In this document: in pieces, positions 22,709 to 32,413 of the stretch
Layout: each line of letters opens with the position of its first letter
Numbering within the stretch: the first letter of the stretch is position 1
Made by a program: the position numbers and the translations under genes
The notes under the pieces: model-generated
What the model was told of the DNA's origin: nothing
Databases searched by the model: none
The model's input: only the letters and a program-made list of their open reading frames with translations
Source of the DNA: Bacillus sp. 491mf
GTDB taxonomy: Bacteria; Bacillota; Bacilli; Bacillales; Bacillaceae_G
Direction of reading: 5' to 3'
Assembly (NCBI RefSeq): GCF_900112415.1
Contig: NZ_FOLV01000028.1
Coordinates: 1-48,162, forward strand
DNA: 48,162 nt

Positions 22709-24358
22709 TTATTTTAACATATCCAAAATTGCTATTTGGTTAATTACGGAACCGTCAGAAGAAAATTTAAAATCATATTTGTTTGATCGATACACTAACA
22801 TTAAATTGTCTGTGCTTTTTAATTGCGCTTCGCCTAATTGTTCTATTAATGCCGATTGTAATATATTTGTATTCTTAATATTCACTTGTTTAACAATTAG
22901 TTGATCCGTACATATAATATCGACATTTTTATAATGAGTCATTATTCCTTCTGGCAATTTCTCTTCACTTTGAGAAGCCCCTATTATACTAGTTACATCC
23001 TCTTTACTTTTACCTAACAAAGCAAGATATTGCTCTAAATTTTGAGAAGTTCCATCTAATTTTTTGAGTTTGTTAACAACACCTTCATACGGTAAAGCAT
23101 TGCTAAAGGGAATTGCACTCACTACCGCTTCGCTAATCCAACCTTCTTGTCCATTACCATATCGTATCTTTAACCAATTTACTCCAGATTGGTCGTCTTT
23201 TTTCTGATCCTTCACTATAAACGATGTCCCAAATGTCATAGTGGTAGCTACTTCACCCTCTAATATTGGCGTACTTCTTACACGAGCTTTTGTAGTATTC
23301 ACATATCGAACATCTAGATCAGCTAATGGATTTTTTGGCTTTGGAACACCTTTTTTTTCAATAGGTTTTTCTTCATGTTTCTCTTTCGCCTGTAAAGAAT
23401 GAAATACGTTATTTTTTTTCCAATATACAGTTCCGCCAATAGCTATACATAGCGCTAAACTAATAAAACCAGCGACATATTTAGATATTTTCTTCTTTTT
23501 CTTCTTTCTTCTATTTGCTATGGATAAAGAATTAAAAGGAATAGAAGCTTCTTTAGTTTGTACGAAATCTTTTCCCGCCTGTTTCTCTGTTGCTTCCTTT
23601 TTAAACTTTTGCTGTTCTTCCTTACTCATTGCCTTATATTCTTTTAAAAAGCTTTCATACTTTGGCATCACTTCTTGAATAGGACCATAATCTTTAACTT
23701 CACCATATTCAAGCCACAAAGCCTTTGTGCAAAATGATTTGACTTGTCCTAAAGAATGGCTAACAAAAAATATCGTTTTACCTTGTTCTTTAAATTCATT
23801 CATACGTTTTAAACATTTATCAGCAAATGTTTGATCCCCAACTGATAAAGCTTCATCAATTACGAGCACATCCGGATTAATACTCACCGAAATGGCAAAT
23901 CCTAACCTTGACTTCATCCCGCTAGAATATTTCTTTACTGGCATATCAATAAACTTGCCAATATCCGCAAAATCGATAATTTCAGGTTTCAATTTTTCAA
24001 TTTTTGCTTTACTTAGCCCCATCATTAAACATTTAAGCTCAATATTTTCTCTACCTGATAATTGATTGTTAAGACCCGCCGCAATAGCAATGAGTGCTAC
24101 TTTTCCTTTTATATCAACACTTCCAGCTGTTGGTGGAGTAATTCCGGCGATTAGGTTAGACATCGTTGATTTACCCGATCCATTTACTCCAATAATTCCA
24201 ATCACATCACCTTTATGAGCCTCAAATTCTAAGTTTCTTAATGCATAAAAATCCTCACCGAACCCTCCAGGATATAAAATATCCTTCAACTTATCAGAGT
24301 TTTTACTATGCATCTTATACTTTTTTGTTACGTTACGAAACTTCACTGAACAATTCAT
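22709..24358 (-). CDS. tagH: Teichoic acid exporter ATPase with C-terminal SH3-like domain (TagH)
   Basis: 549 residues from the ATG at 24358 (MNCSVKFRNVTKKY), preceded by TGAGGG eight bases upstream; an alternative ATG at 24376 overlaps tagG by four bases and would add six residues. Walker A GVNGSGKST (57-65), signature YSSGMKSRL (144-152), Walker B VLVIDEAL, His switch in VSHSLGQ. A Lys-rich stretch and one membrane helix (about 292-313) follow, then an extracellular SH3-like domain (about 350-415) and a further C-terminal domain, as in B. subtilis TagH. With TagG it exports wall teichoic acid from the inner leaflet. Confidence 0.93.
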   Translation of the reverse strand: MNCSVKFRNVTKKYKMHSKNSDKLKDILYPGGFGEDFYALRNLEFEAHKGDVIGIIGVNGSGKSTMSNLIAGITPPTAGSVDIKGKVALIAIAAGLNNQLSGRENIELKCLMMGLSKAKIEKLKPEIIDFADIGKFIDMPVKKYSSGMKSRLGFAISVSINPDVLVIDEALSVGDQTFADKCLKRMNEFKEQGKTIFFVSHSLGQVKSFCTKALWLEYGEVKDYGPIQEVMPKYESFLKEYKAMSKEEQQKFKKEATEKQAGKDFVQTKEASIPFNSLSIANRRKKKKKKISKYVAGFISLALCIAIGGTVYWKKNNVFHSLQAKEKHEEKPIEKKGVPKPKNPLADLDVRYVNTTKARVRSTPILEGEVATTMTFGTSFIVKDQKKDDQSGVNWLKIRYGNGQEGWISEAVVSAIPFSNALPYEGVVNKLKKLDGTSQNLEQYLALLGKSKEDVTSIIGASQSEEKLPEGIMTHYKNVDIICTDQLIVKQVNIKNTNILQSALIEQLGEAQLKSTDNLMLVYRSNKYDFKFSSDGSVINQIAILDMLK

Positions 24359-24372
24359 TTTTACAACCCTCA

Positions 24373-25176
24373 TCATAGATAATCTGCAAAGTGTTTTCTA
24401 AACTTTACATGTAATGTCGTACCAATTAGCAACATCAAGAAAACAAGTCCCCAAAAGTACATTCCATACTTTATATCCTCAAAAAACCAACCCGTACCTA
24501 AAAAGGCCTTTCTATAACCTTCTACAATATAACACAATGGATTTAATTGCATAATTTTTTGAAGACCAGCTGGTAATCTTTCAGGAGTCCACAAAATAGG
24601 TGTTAAATATAACAACATTCGCATAACAGATTGCACAATCATTTGTACATCTCTTACAATGGTAGCTAACGTTGATGTAATTAAGGACAGCGAAAATATA
24701 AATAAAATTGTCGCAAACATATAATAAATGAGTTGAATATAATGAATGGAAATTCCTTGACCAGTTACGATAAATAGAATGGTCACAATACCAACGAGTA
24801 TTACATGTTGATAAAAATTAGACATAATAACATAGCTCGGAATCACACTCATTGGAAAATTCATCTTTGAAATCATATTCAATCTTGTATAAATAGATTT
24901 AGAGGCTTGTAGTATTGTTGGGTTTATAAAAAACCATACAACAAGCCCTGCAGATAGCCAATAAATAAACGGGACCCCATCTACCCCATGTCCGCCTCGA
25001 ATTCCAAGCCCAAATACGAACCAATAAATACTCATTTGAATTAAAGGATTTAACACTTCCCAAACAATTCCTAAATAATTGTTATTGTTCGCACTTTTCA
25101 CTTCATAAACAGATAACCGCTGAATTAAATACAAGCTATTAATCTGTTCTTTTAAAACCATAATCATTGATTTCAT
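24373..25176 (-). CDS. tagG: Teichoic acid exporter permease (TagG)
   Basis: 267 residues, six helices, ABC-2 type. The N-terminal amphipathic segment (LYLIQRLSVYEVKSANNNNY), LGIVWEVLNPLIQMSIYWFV and FINPTILQASKSIYTRLNMI are typical of TagG/RfbA-like exporters of undecaprenyl-linked polymers. Its stop overlaps a possible tagH start. The gene follows a glycerophosphotransferase gene by one base, so it belongs to the same transcript. Confidence 0.93.
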   Translation of the reverse strand: MKSMIMVLKEQINSLYLIQRLSVYEVKSANNNNYLGIVWEVLNPLIQMSIYWFVFGLGIRGGHGVDGVPFIYWLSAGLVVWFFINPTILQASKSIYTRLNMISKMNFPMSVIPSYVIMSNFYQHVILVGIVTILFIVTGQGISIHYIQLIYYMFATILFIFSLSLITSTLATIVRDVQMIVQSVMRMLLYLTPILWTPERLPAGLQKIMQLNPLCYIVEGYRKAFLGTGWFFEDIKYGMYFWGLVFLMLLIGTTLHVKFRKHFADYL

Positions 25177-25177
25177 C

Positions 25178-26377
25178 TTATTGTGCCTCTCCGAAGAATA
25201 TTTTCTCTACTACTCGCTTAGAAGCAAAACCATCTTCTAAATAACAATAATTATTATAGAAGGTATTATATTTGTCTGCAAACTCACCTAAACCGTTCAA
25301 TTCGAATTTTAATATTTCTGCTAGTACTCCTTCTGTATTTACAACAACGGGGCCAGGGACTTCTGTCTCTAAATCAAAATAGAGCCCCCTTAGTTTTTCA
25401 CGATACGAATCAATATCATATGTATAAAAAATAATTGGCCGCTTCAAATTTGCATAGTCAAAAAAGACAGACGAATAATCTGTAATTAACAAATCAGATA
25501 ATAAGTACAGTTCATTAATGTCTCGGTAATGAGAAAAGTCATATACAAACCCACTATACTGTTCTAAATCAAATTGTTCCGCCACTAAATAATGCATTCT
25601 CAACAAAATAATATAATCTGAGCCTAACGTTTCCTGTAAAAGACCTAAATCTAATTGTAAATCTAGCTTATAACGCCCTTTACTATAGAACTGATCATCT
25701 CGCCAAGTTGGTGCATATAAAATAATCTTTTTATCTACAGGTAATCCATTTTTTTTCTTTAATGCATGAATGGCCTTAGAGTTATTATTTACATATAAGA
25801 AATCGTTTCGAGGATATCCTGCCTCAACAACATCTTTTTGAAATTGGAAAGCCCTCTTAAATATCTTTGTAGAATAAGCATTAGGAGAAAGTAAGTAATC
25901 CCAGTTTTGTGCCTCGCGGTAAAAATTATGCTTATACTTTTCTGTTGTTGTACCTGGCATGTGAACCTCTTTCATATCACCGGCCAGCTTCTTAAGAGGT
26001 GTACCGTGCCATGTTTGCACATAAGTAGTGTGCTTTGGTTTTGGCAACCAAGTCGGCATCCTACTATTTGTTACCCAATACCGGGCGCGTGCTAGCAATA
26101 TAAACCAACGAATTGAAAACCTTTTTACATATGGAATATTTGCTTCCTCAAACACCGCTATGCAGTCCTTTTTTACACTCCATACCATTTGAAAATCCAT
26201 ATTATTTTGCAGCATATATTCATACATGGCTCGTGGATTACAACTATATTGCTTTCCGGAAAAACTTTCGAATAGGATTAGATTTTTTTTCGGCGGTAAA
26301 CAACTAAAGAACAGAAATATTGCCTTACATAAAATTTTTACGATACGATAATTTTTTATTTTTTTAATAAAGCTCAT
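25178..26377 (-). CDS. CDP-glycerol glycerophosphotransferase family protein (TagB/TagF-like)
   Basis: 399 residues. Seen: N-terminal amphipathic or membrane-associated helix, YVQTWHGTPLKKLAGDMKE with the catalytic His, LYAPTWRDDQF, and DLLITDYSSVFFDYANLKRP near residue 300; these are the conserved blocks of the GT-B-fold TagB/TagF family that moves glycerophosphate from CDP-glycerol to the teichoic acid chain. Whether it primes (TagB) or extends (TagF) cannot be told from sequence. At 399 aa it matches the priming type in length. Directly upstream of tagG. Confidence 0.88.
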   Translation of the reverse strand: MSFIKKIKNYRIVKILCKAIFLFFSCLPPKKNLILFESFSGKQYSCNPRAMYEYMLQNNMDFQMVWSVKKDCIAVFEEANIPYVKRFSIRWFILLARARYWVTNSRMPTWLPKPKHTTYVQTWHGTPLKKLAGDMKEVHMPGTTTEKYKHNFYREAQNWDYLLSPNAYSTKIFKRAFQFQKDVVEAGYPRNDFLYVNNNSKAIHALKKKNGLPVDKKIILYAPTWRDDQFYSKGRYKLDLQLDLGLLQETLGSDYIILLRMHYLVAEQFDLEQYSGFVYDFSHYRDINELYLLSDLLITDYSSVFFDYANLKRPIIFYTYDIDSYREKLRGLYFDLETEVPGPVVVNTEGVLAEILKFELNGLGEFADKYNTFYNNYCYLEDGFASKRVVEKIFFGEAQ

Positions 26378-26437
26378 GTCGTTAATACACCTTCTAACTT
26401 AATCGCTTTTCTTCGCTTTACACTTCAATTTGATACA

Positions 26438-27445
26438 TTAACGTGACACTTCACCTTTTCCTGTTCGCCCCATTAACGCATCTACTTGTTCTTTTGCATT
26501 TTTTCCATTAAATAAAACATTGTATATGGCACCCACAATTGGCATTTCAATATTCATCTTCTCAGCTAAATAGTACGCTGCCTCGGCTGTACGAACACCT
26601 TCTACTACCATTCCCATATTCTCTAATACCTCTTCTAAATCATGACCCTTTCCAAGTAAGTTTCCAGCGCGCCAATTTCGGCTATGAACACTAGTACAGG
26701 TCACAATTAAATCTCCAACACCTGTTAAGCCGGCAAAAGTAAGTGGATTTGCTCCCATCGCACACCCTAAACGTGTAATCTCAGTTAATCCCCGTGAAAT
26801 TAATGCCGCTTTTGCATTATCCCCATAGCCAAGTCCATCTGAAATACCTGCTCCGAGGGCAATAATATTCTTTAATGCACCGCCTAATTCAACACCGATT
26901 ACATCTCGATTTGTATATACACGAAAATTTGTATTCATGAATAAATTTTGTGTTTTCTCAGCAGCCTGTAGATGATATGACGCAGCAGTTACTGTAGTAG
27001 GATGACGAAGACCCACCTCTTCTGCATGACTTGGCCCCGAAAGAACAACAACACTTTCTAGCAATTCTTTCGGCATCTCTTCTTCAATCATTTCTGAAAT
27101 ACGTTTAAATGAGCCAGGTTCAATCCCTTTACTAGCGTGAATAATTGTAATTGGCTGTTTTACTATATCTTTTAATTGTTGCATTACACTACGAATTGCT
27201 TTCGTAGGAACAACTAATAGTACTGTATTTATTCCTTCCATTGCTTCACTCAGAGATTCATATCCTTTTATTATTTCAGGAAGCTGAATGCCAGGTAAAT
27301 ACGCTTCGTTCGTATGCCTTTCATTAATTTCTCGGATTTGTTCTGATTTATTCCCGAAAATTCTTACTTCATGCCCGTTATCTGCTAGAACCATAGATAA
27401 TGCTGTTCCCCAACTTCCTGCACCGATGACTGTAATCTGGTTCAA
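26438..27445 (-). CDS. gpsA: NAD(P)H-dependent glycerol-3-phosphate dehydrogenase
   Basis: 335 residues. Rossmann motif [19 protein letters not shown] at 5-23, [19 protein letters not shown], the catalytic-lysine region [20 protein letters not shown], and the substrate motif [22 protein letters not shown]: all typical of GpsA, which reduces dihydroxyacetone phosphate to sn-glycerol-3-phosphate. The housekeeping gpsA of Bacilli normally lies beside der and hup genes, so this copy inside the teichoic acid cluster is probably a dedicated paralogue that feeds TagD (inference). Confidence 0.93.
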   Translation of the reverse strand: MNQITVIGAGSWGTALSMVLADNGHEVRIFGNKSEQIREINERHTNEAYLPGIQLPEIIKGYESLSEAMEGINTVLLVVPTKAIRSVMQQLKDIVKQPITIIHASKGIEPGSFKRISEMIEEEMPKELLESVVVLSGPSHAEEVGLRHPTTVTAASYHLQAAEKTQNLFMNTNFRVYTNRDVIGVELGGALKNIIALGAGISDGLGYGDNAKAALISRGLTEITRLGCAMGANPLTFAGLTGVGDLIVTCTSVHSRNWRAGNLLGKGHDLEEVLENMGMVVEGVRTAEAAYYLAEKMNIEMPIVGAIYNVLFNGKNAKEQVDALMGRTGKGEVSR

Positions 27446-27499
27446 AATAATCCCCCTTTTACCACCTTAACAACATTAAAAAGTTTATCATTTATACAA

Positions 27500-27535
27500 G
27501 AAGCTAAGTGATATAAATACAATTCACTTAGCTTC
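27500..27535. terminator. Hairpin between the fusion gene and gpsA
   Basis: GAAGCTAAGTGA and TCACTTAGCTTC pair over 12 bases with a 12-nt loop. Neither side has a strong T run, so it may be a weak terminator or an RNA processing hairpin within the cluster. Confidence 0.6.
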
Positions 27536-27543
27536 ATTACATA

Positions 27544-30078
27544 CTATTCTTGATTTTCGATTACGCACACTTCATTGTAAAACATTTCAAGCGCATGCTC
27601 ATTATACTCCTTAAAATCAAACTCTTTAAAATGGAGCTTATTTAAGATGAAAAACTGCATTCCTATAACTAAGCCAACTACATTATTTTCGACTAATTCA
27701 CCATAACCCTCTTCTAGGATACTTCTTGATCCTGCAATGTCAGTGGCAATAATAGGTTTATTCAATATTAATGCTTCTAATAACACCATTGGTTGTCCTT
27801 CGTGATTAGATGAAAGAATAAAGCAATCACATTGATTAATAAGCAAGAACGGATTCTTCATTTGACCAGTAAAGAAGACTTTGTCCTCTAATTTCTTTGC
27901 TCTTACTAAACTCGCTAGCTCATCTTTTAAAACTCCATCTCCAATAATATAAAGCCTCACGTTGTCATAGAGCTCAGCAACCTTTGAAAAGGCTTCTATA
28001 AGCTTCTTTTGGTCCTTTTCAGGGGATAATCTACCCATATTCACAAAGTTAATGTTCTCTTTCTTTGGCATCTCAATTCCTTGAATATCAAGTCTACCAT
28101 TTACAGAAATGTTTTCTTTCAATAAATAATCTTGACCTTCATAATTATATATGTCGCCTTCTTCAATCTGTTTAAGCACCTTATTATAATCTATAGAATT
28201 ATGAACATAAACACCTTGCTTTGGTGTGATATATTCTTTTAAATTCTTTCTATTTAAATTCCTTGTATGCTCTGCTACAGCTACTATTTTGTCAAATTCT
28301 TTATACAGTGGGAAAATAATATTCAAATTAGCTTTATGCTTAAATTTACCTTTAATTTTCTTAGAATATTCTGCCCACATATCATTATGTTGATAAATAC
28401 TCTTCTTTTTAAAATCTCCGAATGCAAACAATAGTGCCCAAAATGGAACATATCCACTAAAATCAATTGCTATATCAAATTTTGCATTACCAAATAGTCT
28501 TGCAACTTCACGTTTATATAACTGTTTTGGTAAAACCTTCTGAGCTCGTTCATTCTTTAATCCCATCTTCATGAGATAATTATGTTGATAAGATTCTTTT
28601 AAAGTTGTATTCAAGCTACCTACTCGATAAAACTTTTTAACGTTTGAGTTAATTTGACTGAAATTATACCCTGAAACTTCATCATATTTTCCCTTATCAA
28701 TGACTACTACATTATATTTTGAGTAATCTATATTGTTTAAAAGGTTAATAACCGATGTAGTAATTCCATTATTTAAGAATCCACCGCAGTACATCAAAAT
28801 ATTTTGCTTATTTTCAGTTGTCACTTTATATACATAATTTGTATGCTTTTCTTTAAAAATAATATCAATGGCTCTCGTTGTGGCATTTCCATCATCATGA
28901 TAACAATATTCTTTTAACATTTCTTTGTATTTAAAATCATAATCATTTCTTACAGTGTCAATATTTACAATACTATCAATAACATCATCTACTGTATAAC
29001 ATAACGGACCTGGCATATCCTCAAGGTTAACGTATAATCCTCGCTCCTCTTCATACGCTTCTTTATCATACGTTAAAAAGATAATTGGTTTTCCAGTTAC
29101 CATATAATCAAAGAAAATACTAGAGTAATCTGTCACCAAAATATCTACTATTGACATTAATTCATTAGAATCTACCCAATCAGGTATACAAATCTCTCGT
29201 AAACTTTCATCATCTTTAATAAACTTGTATGTCAATGTATGAACCTTTAATAGTAATTGATAATCATCAGGCATTTTAGAATGCAGTTTTTTTACAATAT
29301 TATCAATTTCATCCTTAATATTGTTTACCTGATTTACTCCGCCTCTCCAAGTTGGGGCATATAAAACAATTTTTTTCTTATCATCAATTTCTACAAATTG
29401 CTTTAAATACTCCCGTACTTCTTCTGGATTTGTTTGTAGGGTAAGATCAATTCGAGGGTATCCTTCGTCAACAATGTAACCATTATATATCCCTTCTAAA
29501 TCATGGGAATCTACAATCGTATCGGCAGTAAACTTATTAGGATTTAATATATAGTCACAGTGCATAAAGTTTCTTTGAATATTCTTATGTTGGCCCAGTT
29601 CACCTTTCATATCTTTTCCTAATGTCTTAATAGGTGTTCCATGCCACGTATTCACATAAATTTGTCCTTCTTTTTTTTGAAAATAAGGTGGGAACGTAGT
29701 GTTATTAATTAAATATTTTGCCTTTGTTAAATACTCCAAGTATTCCTCACTATGAACTTTAACAAATTTAACATTTTTTCTATTTTCATAACGTTTTGCA
29801 TAAAAGTTATTCGTATCATTTAAAGCCCAAACATGTTTATAATCTTTATACTCCGCATCATCAATAAGTTTCTTGAAAATCGCATACGGACTATCCGTCA
29901 TACCTTTTCCATGGAAAGATTCATAGATGATAACTTTATCATCTATCACTGATTTTGTATAAAATTCAGTATATTTAAGAACTCGATTAAATCCTGGATC
30001 ATTTAATTTCTTTTTAATCGGACCCATTAAAAAGTTCATACGGTTTTTCATTCTGTTCATTTGTTTCCTAATTTGCAA
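27544..30078 (-). CDS. Fusion: CDP-glycerol glycerophosphotransferase + GT4 glycosyltransferase
   Basis: 844 residues with two enzyme domains. N-terminal half (about 30-395): TagB/TagF family, with VNTWHGTPIKTLGKDMK, LYAPTWRGG and DILVTDYSSIFFDYMVTGKP. C-terminal half (about 425-835): GT4 family, with NFVNMGRLSPEKDQKKLIEA, YIIGDGVLKDELASL, FFTGQMKNPF and the donor-site block SSNHEGQPMVLLEALILNKP. The product could both add a glycerophosphate and decorate or cap it with a sugar. It starts close after a 150-base AT-rich leader. Its polymer and sugar donor are unknown. Confidence 0.9.
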   Translation of the reverse strand: MQIRKQMNRMKNRMNFLMGPIKKKLNDPGFNRVLKYTEFYTKSVIDDKVIIYESFHGKGMTDSPYAIFKKLIDDAEYKDYKHVWALNDTNNFYAKRYENRKNVKFVKVHSEEYLEYLTKAKYLINNTTFPPYFQKKEGQIYVNTWHGTPIKTLGKDMKGELGQHKNIQRNFMHCDYILNPNKFTADTIVDSHDLEGIYNGYIVDEGYPRIDLTLQTNPEEVREYLKQFVEIDDKKKIVLYAPTWRGGVNQVNNIKDEIDNIVKKLHSKMPDDYQLLLKVHTLTYKFIKDDESLREICIPDWVDSNELMSIVDILVTDYSSIFFDYMVTGKPIIFLTYDKEAYEEERGLYVNLEDMPGPLCYTVDDVIDSIVNIDTVRNDYDFKYKEMLKEYCYHDDGNATTRAIDIIFKEKHTNYVYKVTTENKQNILMYCGGFLNNGITTSVINLLNNIDYSKYNVVVIDKGKYDEVSGYNFSQINSNVKKFYRVGSLNTTLKESYQHNYLMKMGLKNERAQKVLPKQLYKREVARLFGNAKFDIAIDFSGYVPFWALLFAFGDFKKKSIYQHNDMWAEYSKKIKGKFKHKANLNIIFPLYKEFDKIVAVAEHTRNLNRKNLKEYITPKQGVYVHNSIDYNKVLKQIEEGDIYNYEGQDYLLKENISVNGRLDIQGIEMPKKENINFVNMGRLSPEKDQKKLIEAFSKVAELYDNVRLYIIGDGVLKDELASLVRAKKLEDKVFFTGQMKNPFLLINQCDCFILSSNHEGQPMVLLEALILNKPIIATDIAGSRSILEEGYGELVENNVVGLVIGMQFFILNKLHFKEFDFKEYNEHALEMFYNEVCVIENQE

Positions 30079-30228
30079 TCCTAAAACTCCTCTTCAACAT
30101 ATTCATAAAGTATATTTGGAATGACTAACAACATCTTTTTTTTCTTTCGCATATATTGTAGTTCGTCACTAAAAACAATGCATGCATATTAAAATTTACA
30201 TGATTCAAAATACCAAGGTAATAGGGAT

Positions 30229-31398
30229 TCACTCCTCCCCTTTAAATACCATATTTACAAATCTCTCACTCGCATCGCCTTCCGAATACTGATTCCACTT
30301 CAAAGAAAACTTCGTTACGTCCTCTATGTTGAACCGTGCCTGTTTTAATACTTGAATTAAATCGTTCATATTATATACAATTGGTCCTGGAACACTAGAT
30401 GCATAGTTACCAATGATTCCTCTTTTCTTTGCATATTTTTTTAAATCATATGCAAAAAAGATCATTGGTTTATTCAACAAACAAAACTCAAATGGGATGG
30501 AAGAATAATCTGTTATTAATACATCCGTTACTAAAAATAGATCATTAATATTAGAATAAGAAGAATAATCATATAGAAAACCTTCATACTTACCTTCATA
30601 ATCACATTTATTTCTTATAGCTGGGTGCAGTTTTATTATGAGGACATATTCATGCCCAAATTCTCGATACATTGCATCAATATCTAGATGCAAACCGAAA
30701 TCTTCCAACTCTTTATCTCTAAAAGTTGGGGCATACAAAATAACCTTCTTACCCTTTAAAGAAGGATTTATTGATAAAATATTGTTTTTAATCTCCCTCT
30801 TGCACTGTTCATAAAAAAACAGGTCCGTTCTCGGAATCCCTGTTTTTAATATCCTATCATCCGACAACCCGAAAGCTCCCTTATAGATATTAGCCAATGC
30901 ATCAGAACCTACAACAATTTTGTGAAAATGATCGTAAACATCGAGAAATCGCTTTTGAGCTCTTGGGCTTCTTTTATAAAAGGCAGATGCTAACATGCCA
31001 AACTTTTTAATAGCACCTGCTGCATGCCAAAGTTGAATACATTGTACGCCTTTTTTAAACTTGATTCCTGCAAGAGACCCAAAATAGTTATCAACAATAA
31101 CATACTGGGAAGTAGACAAGTGATAGGCTGATTGAATCATATGAAAGATATTCTTCGATTCAAATGTATAAGATTTCACATTTGAATAGCTATCCACTTT
31201 ATATTTACATGTAGGTTTATATAAGAAAATGACTTCATAATCAATTTTTTGGCGTTTCATTTCATCATAAATAAAGATGTGGTTTTCACCATAAGACATA
31301 ATAAAAGTAACTTTTCTTTGCATAGGAAATAGATTCATCAAGCTATGCAAAAATTTAAATATAATAAGGTATATATCTACTACTAATTCTCTAATCAT
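30229..31398 (-). CDS. CDP-glycerol glycerophosphotransferase family protein (TagB-like)
   Basis: 389 residues. N-terminal hydrophobic segment, then CIQLWHAAGAIKKFGM (the His block, with AAG in place of the usual GTP), LYAPTFRDKELEDF and DVLITDYSSIPFEFCLLNKP. The same three blocks as its two paralogues, but diverged: the HGTP motif has become HAAG, which also occurs in TagB-type primases. It is six bases from the tagD stop, so it is read with tagD. Confidence 0.87.
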   Translation of the reverse strand: MIRELVVDIYLIIFKFLHSLMNLFPMQRKVTFIMSYGENHIFIYDEMKRQKIDYEVIFLYKPTCKYKVDSYSNVKSYTFESKNIFHMIQSAYHLSTSQYVIVDNYFGSLAGIKFKKGVQCIQLWHAAGAIKKFGMLASAFYKRSPRAQKRFLDVYDHFHKIVVGSDALANIYKGAFGLSDDRILKTGIPRTDLFFYEQCKREIKNNILSINPSLKGKKVILYAPTFRDKELEDFGLHLDIDAMYREFGHEYVLIIKLHPAIRNKCDYEGKYEGFLYDYSSYSNINDLFLVTDVLITDYSSIPFEFCLLNKPMIFFAYDLKKYAKKRGIIGNYASSVPGPIVYNMNDLIQVLKQARFNIEDVTKFSLKWNQYSEGDASERFVNMVFKGEE

Positions 31399-31404
31399 CT
31401 ATGT

Positions 31405-31800
31405 TTATCTAGCAACAAGCACTAGTTCCTTTTTTATTTTTGTAGTAGAAATCCCCGCTGTACGTGGTAAATATACAACTTCACAATAATCACTCAGAAA
31501 GTCAAATTCCCCTTCCCAATCATCGCCCATAACAAATACATCTACATCATGCTTCTTGACATCTTTTACCTTTTGTTCCCAATCCTGTTCTGGAATTACT
31601 TGATCCACATAACGAATTGCTTCTAAAATCATTTTACGATTTTCATAACTATGGTAAGATTTTTTATTTTTTAATTTATTAAACTCATCTGAAGATACCG
31701 CCACAATTAAGTAATCACCTAGGCTTTTTGCTCTTTTCAATAAGTTAATATGGCCCCAATGCAACAAATCAAACGTCCCGTATGTAATTACCTTCCTCAA
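31405..31800 (-). CDS. tagD: Glycerol-3-phosphate cytidylyltransferase (TagD)
   Basis: 131 residues from a TTG at 31800. From memory of B. subtilis TagD (129 aa, MKKVITYGTFDLLHWGH...), the alignment starts exactly at this TTG (LRKVITYGTFDLLHWGH), and AGGGAG lies nine bases upstream; the ATG 32 codons earlier would add an unrelated N-terminus. Catalytic motifs HWGH (the HxGH motif) and ISTTKIK (RTxGISTT) are intact. It converts CTP and glycerol-3-phosphate to CDP-glycerol, the donor for the three glycerophosphotransferases here. Confidence 0.94.
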   Translation of the reverse strand: MRKVITYGTFDLLHWGHINLLKRAKSLGDYLIVAVSSDEFNKLKNKKSYHSYENRKMILEAIRYVDQVIPEQDWEQKVKDVKKHDVDVFVMGDDWEGEFDFLSDYCEVVYLPRTAGISTTKIKKELVLVAR

Positions 31801-31965
31801 AATTACGTCTCTCCCTTTCCTCTGAACATTTTTCCACAAATATTTATATAAAAATGCCTTTCTTGCCCCTGTAAATAATTGATTAACACAATTCAATTCT
31901 ATTTATGTAACCAAAAATAATTTTACATAAACTTCATATAAAATCCATCTAAAATTAACAAAAAT

Positions 31966-31974
31966 ATTATATCA
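31966..31974 (-). promoter_or_regulatory. Extended -10 promoter of the tagD operon
   Basis: Minus-strand TGATATAAT fits TGnTATAAT, about 165 bases before the TTG start. The -35 is poor. The rest of 31801-32413 is AT-rich; I see no other gene in it. Confidence 0.5.
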
Positions 31975-32370
31975 TACTTTTTACTAAATAAAGTAAAATG
32001 CCGTCGTTTTTTGTCATATTTAAACTAAAGAAAATGTTTATATCTTTGATATACCAACAGTTTATTCCCTTTTTCAAACCCCAAAAATATAAAAAACGAC
32101 ATTTCCTTTACATTTTTTTACCGGCTTTGCATATAATAATTATCGCAATAAACCAAATAGTCATTTTTTTATCGTTAAGATATAACCTATCATTAATTAT
32201 GCCCTAAAAAAATAGATAATACCTTTCTAACCATTATTTTACTAAGTTAATTAAATATCAGAATTAACCAGAAGATGTATTGCATGTATCACCTTCTTCG
32301 CAACTTTCTTATTTATGCGTTTTATCCCATTACTAACCTTGCATTACATAATATCAATATAAAACAATAA

Positions 32371-32407
32371 AAAAATAAATCCAACCATCGTAAGAGTAGT
32401 TGGGTTT
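32371..32407 (-). terminator. Terminator of the minus-strand LCP gene
   Basis: AAATCCAAC and GTTGGGTTT pair (one G-T) around a 13-nt loop; the minus strand ends in a T-rich run. Confidence 0.75.
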
Positions 32408-32413
32408 GAAAGG

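Noticed and set aside
31998-32207. 69-codon plus-strand frame between tagD and the LCP gene
   Set aside because: Extremely AT-rich, hydrophobic by composition only, no ribosome binding site.
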